The notes under the pieces are model-generated. The model made no database searches, was not told the origin of the DNA, and saw only the letters and a program-made list of their open reading frames with translations. DNA of 10,406 bases from Actinomycetes bacterium. GTDB lineage: Bacteria > Actinomycetota > Acidimicrobiia > Acidimicrobiales > Palsa-688. Shown here in pieces: positions 6,785-10,406 of the stretch. The stretch's first letter is position 1; every line of letters begins with the position of its first letter. The stretch is from positions 1-10,406 of the forward strand of contig JAJZYO010000047.1 of assembly GCA_021798075.1 (NCBI GenBank), written 5' to 3'. Both the position numbers and the translations under genes were made by a program.

Positions 6785-6866
6785 GATCGCGCCTTGCTTA
6801 GCGCTGGCAAGATAGGGTACCTGACCTGCCAAACCGTACTCGCTAGAGACCTCCGGAGGTGGCGCG
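6785..6866. promoter_or_regulatory. Shared divergent promoter region of argJ and the YihY-type gene
   Basis: These 82 bp separate the two divergent starts, so both promoters must lie here or inside the coding ends. On the (-) strand TATCTT (complement of 6811-6816) could be a -10 element for argJ, and on the (+) strand TAGGGT (6813-6818) could serve the other gene. Neither has a well-spaced -35 box. The strong Shine-Dalgarno GGAGGT of the YihY-type gene is at 6855-6860. No ArgR-like box is obvious. Confidence 0.35.
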
Positions 6867-7844
6867 GTGAACCCGCTTGAACGCGTTGTCAGGAAACTTG
6901 ACCGCACCCAGCAGCGCCACGTGCCGCTGTCGGTGGTCATCGGGGTGGTGAAGAAGTTCGGGGACGACAACGCCGGCACGCTCGTGGCCAACCTGGCGCA
7001 CACGGCCTTCGGGACCCTCTTCCCGCTCCTGTTGCTCCTGGTCACGGTCCTAGGGCTGGTCTTGAACGGGCACCCCACCCTCCGCCACGAACTCTTGACG
7101 TCGGCGCTCAGCAAGTTCCCGATAATCGGCACGGACCTCTCCGGCAACATCAAGGCGATGCGGCGGGACAGCGTGTTCGGGTTCGTGGTCGGCATCGGCG
7201 GGCTCGTCTGGGGCTCGCTCGCCCTCGGCCAGAACGGCATATTCACGATGGCGCAGGTGTGGAACCTTCCCGGGCCCGAGCGTCCAGGGTTCCCCGCCCG
7301 CCTTGCCCGCAGCCTCGGCTTCCTCGCCGTGCTCGGCGTGGGCCTCGTCGTCGGGACCTTCCTCGGCGCTGCCGTGCCGGCGGCACATGGTTCCCTCGGC
7401 CTCGCCGTGGCGGGCGGTGCCGCGTCGGGCTTGGTGAACTTCGCCGACTACCTGTTTGCTTTCCGCATCCTCACCCCAGCGGTGGTGAAGCTCCGCCAGC
7501 TGGTACCAGGCGCCGTCCTCGCCGGGATCGGCTGGACCGTGCTCCAGTCCTTCGGAGGCTTCGTCGTCGGCCATTACCTGAAAAACGACAATTCCCTCTA
7601 CGGGACATTTGGCATAGTGATAGGTCTCTTCGCCTGGATCTACTTGATATCGGAGCTCACCGTATATGCGGCCGAGCTGAACGTGGTCCTCTCCCGCCGG
7701 CTCTTCCCCCGCTCGCTCGTGCAGCCCCCGCTCACCGAGGCCGACCGCTCCTCGCTTGCCGCTCAAGCGCTCCAAAACAAGCGCCGGCCCGAGCAGCACG
7801 TGCAGGTCTCCTTCGACGGCGATGCTGTAGTCCAGCAGGTCTGA
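6867..7844 (+). CDS. YihY/BrkB-family integral membrane protein
   Basis: This 325-aa protein matches the YihY/virulence-factor-BrkB family of inner-membrane proteins, once called ribonuclease BN by mistake and still without an agreed biochemical function. About six membrane spans are visible, near residues 43-66, 103-121, 147-167, 176-203, 212-234 and 244-270. Two family hallmarks are PGAVLAGIGWTVLQ (214-227) and, around the last span, YGTFGIVIGLFAWIYLISEL leading into VYAAELNVV (245-274). The N-terminus (about 40 residues) and the C-terminal 45 residues are hydrophilic and probably cytoplasmic. GTG 6867 was chosen because a perfect GGAGGT (6855-6860) lies 6 nt upstream. It is the only gene on its strand here, diverges from argJ and converges on the DUF2269 gene. 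The family is confident; a specific role is not assignable. Confidence 0.9.
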   Translation: MNPLERVVRKLDRTQQRHVPLSVVIGVVKKFGDDNAGTLVANLAHTAFGTLFPLLLLLVTVLGLVLNGHPTLRHELLTSALSKFPIIGTDLSGNIKAMRRDSVFGFVVGIGGLVWGSLALGQNGIFTMAQVWNLPGPERPGFPARLARSLGFLAVLGVGLVVGTFLGAAVPAAHGSLGLAVAGGAASGLVNFADYLFAFRILTPAVVKLRQLVPGAVLAGIGWTVLQSFGGFVVGHYLKNDNSLYGTFGIVIGLFAWIYLISELTVYAAELNVVLSRRLFPRSLVQPPLTEADRSSLAAQALQNKRRPEQHVQVSFDGDAVVQQV

Positions 7845-7864
7845 GCCCGGGCCTGCCGGCGACG

Positions 7865-7894
7865 ACTTCTGACGCCTCCGGTAACTTCTGACGC
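7865..7894. repeat. Short direct repeat ACTTCTGACGC (two copies, 19-bp period)
   Basis: ACTTCTGACGC occurs exactly at 7865-7875 and 7884-7894, separated by 8 bp, in the gap between the YihY-type gene and the DUF2269 gene. The core TTCTGACG also occurs at 4009-4016, in the other convergent gap, directly after ACTTT. Repeated short motifs of this kind are found at the ends of IS21-type elements, but no transposase gene is present. This is a description of what is seen; its origin is uncertain. Confidence 0.45.
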
Positions 7895-7923
7895 GTTCGG
7901 GGCGCATTTGGCGACAAGCACGA

Positions 7924-7949
7924 CACTTTTTGAAAAAGTGGACATTTTT
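7924..7949. terminator. AT-rich palindrome and T-run between convergent genes
   Basis: CACTTTTT (7924-7931), one G, then AAAAAGTG (7933-7940) form a perfect palindrome. ATTTTT (7944-7949) follows 3 nt later. It lies 80 bp after the YihY-type stop and 25 bp beyond the DUF2269 stop, a natural place for a terminator of the rightward gene and perhaps of both genes. The stem is weak because it is mostly A-T. It could instead be part of a degenerate mobile-element end. Confidence 0.35.
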
Positions 7950-7965
7950 CGGCCGAGCGTTCAGT

Positions 7966-8478
7966 TCAGGGCTTGAACACCATCAGGTACAGCGCGCCCA
8001 GCAAAAGCACGTTGAACAGGCCGGTACCTGCGCTTATCCGGCGGTAGAGGCCGTCGAGCCGGTCGAGCTCAGGGGGCCGCGCCGGCGGCTTGACGGGCGG
8101 TGCCTGGGCGAGCGCGAGCATGGTCCGCCGGTAGTCACGTTCGGCCGGACGCACCATGCCGTGGAGCAGGCCGACCATCACGAAATAGACGACGAGGGCG
8201 GCGACGACCCACGCCTTGCCGAAATCGGACGAGTGCCCCTCTTCTCCGAGGGCGGCCAACCCGAACACGACCACCCCGTATATGAGGATCTCCGCGAACT
8301 GCGAAACCTGGCCGTAGACCGCCAGCACACCGGCTTCGGCCGCACCTGCTGCTCCCCGCCGGCGAGCCACCTCCAGCAGGAAACCACGGTACACGACCGC
8401 GCCAAACCCGGCGACGGCACAGATTATGTGCAAAAGGACGAGCAGGTTGTAGGCCCACCCCGCGGGGTCTTTGGTCAC
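7966..8478 (-). CDS. DUF2269-like four-helix integral membrane protein
   Basis: This 170-aa protein has four predicted membrane spans near residues 8-30, 60-78, 88-107 and 149-168. The first carries [19 protein letters not shown], whose LLH...G pattern resembles the DUF2269 family of predicted integral membrane proteins; the call is from pattern only. A hydrophilic loop at about 108-147 contains the Pro-rich [22 protein letters not shown]. The start is GTG 8478, whose GTGA overlaps the fumC stop by 4 nt, a standard translational-coupling arrangement, so the two are almost certainly co-transcribed. The frame is open further upstream, but that stretch lies inside fumC and has no protein-like character. 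The function is unknown. A redox or respiratory role alongside fumarase is a guess from position only. Confidence 0.82.
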   Translation of the reverse strand: MTKDPAGWAYNLLVLLHIICAVAGFGAVVYRGFLLEVARRRGAAGAAEAGVLAVYGQVSQFAEILIYGVVVFGLAALGEEGHSSDFGKAWVVAALVVYFVMVGLLHGMVRPAERDYRRTMLALAQAPPVKPPARPPELDRLDGLYRRISAGTGLFNVLLLGALYLMVFKP

Positions 8479-9911
8479 TTTACGACGCCGCCGCGCGTCA
8501 TGGCCTCGACGTCGAGGGCGCGGTCTACCTCCTCCTCGGACAGGAGGCCGTTTTCCAGCACCACCGTGCGCAAGTCTTTTCCTTCGGCCAGGGCCTGCTT
8601 CACTACCTTGGCTGCCTTTTCGTAGCCGATGTAGGGGTTGAGGGCGGTGACGATCGCCGGCGAGGACAGGGCGTAAGTGCGGCACCGGCCCACATCGGCC
8701 TCCAGCCCAGAAATGCAACGGTCCGCGAGGAGTCGGCTCACATTGGCGAGCAGGCGCACCGACTCCAAGAGGTTGCGCGCGATAACCGGCAGCATGACGT
8801 TGAGCTCGAAATTGCCGGCCGCGCCCCCGAAGGCTATGGAAGCGTCGTTGCCGATGACCTGTGCTACGACTTGCGAGACGGCCTCTGGGATAACAGGGTT
8901 CACTTTTCCCGGCATTATCGAGCTCCCCGGCTGGAGGTCGGGAATGTGCACCTCACCGAGCCCCGCTCGCGGCCCACTGCCCATCCAACGCAAGTCGGTG
9001 GCGCACTTGTAGAGCGAGACCGCGACCGTCCGCATCGCTCCAGAGGCCTCGACCAGGCCGTCGCGCGAGCCCTGCGCCTCGAAGTGGTCCCGCGCCTCGC
9101 GGAGGGGCAGGCCGAGCTCACCGGCCAGGCGGGCGATGACGCCCGCCGCGAAGCCCGGGGGCGCGTTGAGGCCGGTGCCCACGGCAGTCCCGCCGAGGGG
9201 CAGTTCACCGAGGCGAGGGAGGCAGCCCTCCAGACGCTCGATGCCGTACTCGATGGCGGCCGCGTAGCCGCCGAACTCCTGGCCCAAGGTCACCGGGGTG
9301 GCGTCCATCAAGTGGGTACGACCGGCCTTGACCACCCCGGCGAGCTCGACCGCCTTGTGCCGGAGCGATTCGGCCAGGTGGGCGAGGGCCGGCACGAGCG
9401 AGGTGACGACGCCCTCCACCGCCGCCAGGTGAATGGCCGAAGGGAACATGTCGTTGGACGACTGGGACGCGTTGACCTCGTCGTTCGGGTGCACCTTGCG
9501 ACCGAGCCTCTCGCCGGCGAGGGTGGCGAGCACCTCGTTCATGTTCATGTTGGAGGAGGTGCCCGAGCCCGTTTGGAAGACGTCCACCGGGAACTCGCCG
9601 TCCCAGCTGCCGCCGGCGACCTCGGACGCGACACCAGCAATGGCCTCGGCGGCTTCGGGCGTTATGACGCCGAGCTCGGCGTTCTCTCGGGCTGCGGCTC
9701 CCTTCAGGAGGGCCAGGGCCCGGATGAGAGAGCGCTCGATGCGAAGCCCCGAGACAGGGAAGTTCTCGACGGCGCGCTGGGTCTGGGCCTGCCACTTGGC
9801 GGCCACCGGCACGAGCACCTCCCCCATCGAGTCGTGCTCTATCCGGTAGCCCTCGGGGGCGGTGCCGGTGCTCTGCTGGGGTGACGACTCTCTAGCAACG
9901 TGATCGCTCAT
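8475..9911 (-). CDS. fumC: Class II fumarate hydratase (fumarase C)
   Basis: This 478-aa protein is a class II fumarase, the iron-independent homotetrameric enzyme of the citric acid cycle that interconverts fumarate and L-malate in the cytoplasm. Superfamily motifs are clear: [14 protein letters not shown] (114-127), [12 protein letters not shown] (147-158), [16 protein letters not shown] (197-212, with the substrate-site His200) and the signature [11 protein letters not shown] (329-339), whose Ser330/331 lie on the mobile catalytic loop. Length and the GSG/NMNMNE block favour fumarase over aspartase or argininosuccinate lyase, though aspartase is close in sequence. ATG 9911 gives the normal length; its own ribosome binding site is weak (AGG 9 nt upstream). 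In-frame ATG 9956 would add 15 residues. The start overlaps the stop of a possible 19-codon leader ORF (ATGA), and the 3' end overlaps the DUF2269 gene. Confidence 0.94.
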   Translation of the reverse strand: MSDHVARESSPQQSTGTAPEGYRIEHDSMGEVLVPVAAKWQAQTQRAVENFPVSGLRIERSLIRALALLKGAAARENAELGVITPEAAEAIAGVASEVAGGSWDGEFPVDVFQTGSGTSSNMNMNEVLATLAGERLGRKVHPNDEVNASQSSNDMFPSAIHLAAVEGVVTSLVPALAHLAESLRHKAVELAGVVKAGRTHLMDATPVTLGQEFGGYAAAIEYGIERLEGCLPRLGELPLGGTAVGTGLNAPPGFAAGVIARLAGELGLPLREARDHFEAQGSRDGLVEASGAMRTVAVSLYKCATDLRWMGSGPRAGLGEVHIPDLQPGSSIMPGKVNPVIPEAVSQVVAQVIGNDASIAFGGAAGNFELNVMLPVIARNLLESVRLLANVSRLLADRCISGLEADVGRCRTYALSSPAIVTALNPYIGYEKAAKVVKQALAEGKDLRTVVLENGLLSEEEVDRALDVEAMTRGGVVK

Positions 9912-9967
9912 CGGCAGCAACCTACTGTCCCGCCCCGAAAGACAATGCAGTGACATTTGGACGCCAA
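9908..9967 (-). CDS. Candidate Cys-rich leader peptide upstream of fumC
   Basis: A perfect, extended Shine-Dalgarno sequence GGAGGAGG (complement of 9975-9982) lies 7 nt before a TTG at 9967. From there a 19-codon frame reads [19 protein letters not shown] (TTG read as Met) and stops at TGA 9910-9908, overlapping the fumC ATG as ATGA. Four of 19 residues are Cys, in CHC and CC. Without this ORF the strong Shine-Dalgarno serves no ordinary start: fumC ATG 9956 is 18 nt away and ATG 9911 is 63 nt away. A rare ATT start in the fumC frame (6 nt from the Shine-Dalgarno) is an alternative reading. If real, it would couple fumC translation to its own and could act as a leader that senses Cys supply. 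All function is inferred. Confidence 0.4.
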   Translation of the reverse strand: MASKCHCIVFRGGTVGCCR

Positions 9968-10087
9968 TTGCGAACCTCCTCCAGCGTCCCAGTGCACCCT
10001 CTCGGCTGTTGCACTCAAACACGTGTTCTCATTCGAACGCTTGTCCTGACCGGCAAAGGCGTCGATACAAAAGGCTTGAGGCCTCTT

Positions 10088-10101
10088 GTGACAGCTGTGA
10101 C
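10088..10101. promoter_or_regulatory. Candidate operator palindrome upstream of the secreted-protein gene
   Basis: GTGACAGCTGTGAC is palindromic at six of seven base pairs and also contains two direct TGTGAC copies. It lies 97 bp before the ATG of the rightward gene, in an AT-richer stretch (10085-10135). That stretch also has the tandem words AGAGTTG (10104-10110 and 10113-10119) and possible promoter boxes TTGTGA (10086-10091) and TAGAGT (10111-10116), 19 bp apart. The remaining 9968-10085 region shows no gene beyond the fumC leader and its own promoter. Confidence 0.3.
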
Positions 10102-10197
10102 CAGAGTTGTTAGAGTTGCTGTTGAGCAAATAGAAGGGCTGCCATCGGTAACCGTCCCGCCGCCGTACCACGATCGTGCAGGTGCCCGAAAGTCGCC

Positions 10198-10406
10198 ATG
10201 AACAAGCTTGGTCGCGATCACAAGTCGTTGCCACTCCTAGCCGCGGGTGCGCTCGTCCTGGCCGGCGCCACCATCGCAGGCACGGCTGAGCCTGGGACAG
10301 CGCAGCCCCCGCCGGCAGTGACCGCCGGCACCTCCTCCGGCGGTAGCAGGGTCGCCCGTCTCGACGCAGTCGGCGCTGGTGGTGCCGCTGGTCAGGCGGG
10401 CAGCTC
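10198..10406 (+). CDS. N-terminus of a predicted secreted or membrane-anchored protein (3' truncated)
   Basis: From ATG 10198 the frame stays open to the window end and gives about 69 residues. The first 31 look like a secretory signal: a basic start (MNKLGRDHK), a hydrophobic core (LPLLAAGALVLAGATIAG), then small residues around GTAEPGTA that could hold the cleavage site. The part after it is rich in Ala, Gly, Ser, Thr and Pro (AQPPPAVTAGTSSGGS), like a flexible linker following export, and then continues with RVARLDAVGAGGAAGQ. No domain is recognisable in the visible part. No good Shine-Dalgarno is seen; GAAAG (10188-10192) is weak. The gene diverges from fumC with about 230 bp between this start and the leader ORF. 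Export is likely; function cannot be stated. Confidence 0.72.
   Translation, partial: MNKLGRDHKSLPLLAAGALVLAGATIAGTAEPGTAQPPPAVTAGTSSGGSRVARLDAVGAGGAAGQAGS

Noticed and set aside
6785..7246. N-terminal extension of the argJ frame to a 550-aa protein
   Set aside because: The extension overlaps the YihY-type gene on the other strand and adds nothing ArgJ-like; ATG 6784 gives the normal family length.
7050..7907. 285-aa leftward ORF opposite the YihY-type gene
   Set aside because: Antisense of a clear membrane protein; the sequence is highly charged and repetitive (EH/EE-rich) with no family resemblance.
8479..8718. N-terminal extension of the DUF2269 frame to 250 aa
   Set aside because: It lies wholly within fumC in another frame and is basic and unstructured; the GTGA overlap defines a better start.
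8871..9884. 337-aa rightward ORF opposite fumC
   Set aside because: Full antisense of a conserved enzyme; its composition is rich in Arg, Gly and His as shadow frames usually are.
9968..10234. 108-aa leftward ORF upstream of fumC
   Set aside because: The upstream part looks random and crosses the promoter region and the start of the rightward gene. Only the last 19 codons, with their own Shine-Dalgarno, are kept as a leader candidate.
1..10406. CRISPR array, tRNA or rRNA genes, phage or defence island
   Set aside because: No regularly spaced repeats, no cloverleaf-like sequence and no phage or restriction genes were seen. The single MT-A70 enzyme is not enough to call a defence system.

Overview
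The window reads as chromosomal DNA of a GC-rich actinobacterium (roughly two-thirds G+C by eye). Coding frames are strongly biased to G/C at third positions, GTG starts are common, and long spurious antisense ORFs shadow the real genes. The gene content (class II fumarase with a DUF2269 membrane protein, an OAT2-like ArgJ, a YihY/BrkB membrane protein) would fit Actinomycetota, possibly Acidimicrobiia. That lineage guess is an inference. No rRNA, tRNA, CRISPR array, integrase or intact insertion sequence was found.

Layout. (1) Positions 1-3100 are a sugar-utilisation unit. The C-terminal end of a LacI-family regulator (+) converges on a complete GH78 alpha-L-rhamnosidase (-). The rhamnosidase promoter region carries a near-perfect 12-bp LacI-type palindrome and, next to the start codon, a hairpin that includes the likely ribosome binding site. 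(2) Positions 3099-3959 hold a small predicted membrane protein (-) and a GNAT N-acetyltransferase (+), divergently arranged. (3) Positions 4135-6784 are a leftward three-gene group: an ArgJ-family acetyltransferase resembling the OAT2 branch, an unrecognised 248-aa protein starting 12 nt after it, and a stand-alone MT-A70 family adenine methyltransferase. (4) A YihY/BrkB-type membrane protein (+) diverges from argJ. (5) Positions 7966-9911 are a leftward pair, fumarase fumC overlapping by 4 nt (GTGA) a 4-TM DUF2269 protein. fumC may itself be preceded by a 19-codon Cys-rich leader ORF with a very strong Shine-Dalgarno sequence and an ATGA overlap. (6) At the right edge, after a roughly 230-bp gap with a candidate operator, the N-terminus of a predicted secreted or anchored protein begins (+) and runs off the window.

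The two convergent intergenic gaps (around 3960-4134 and 7845-7965) contain hairpins that could terminate transcription. They share short motifs (ACTTTTT, TTCTGACG) that resemble, from memory, degenerate ends of IS21-type elements.

Most of the window looks like ordinary metabolic chromosome. The less ordinary points are the OAT2-like ArgJ with its unknown partner gene and orphan methyltransferase, the putative Cys-rich leader of fumC, and the rhamnosidase control region.
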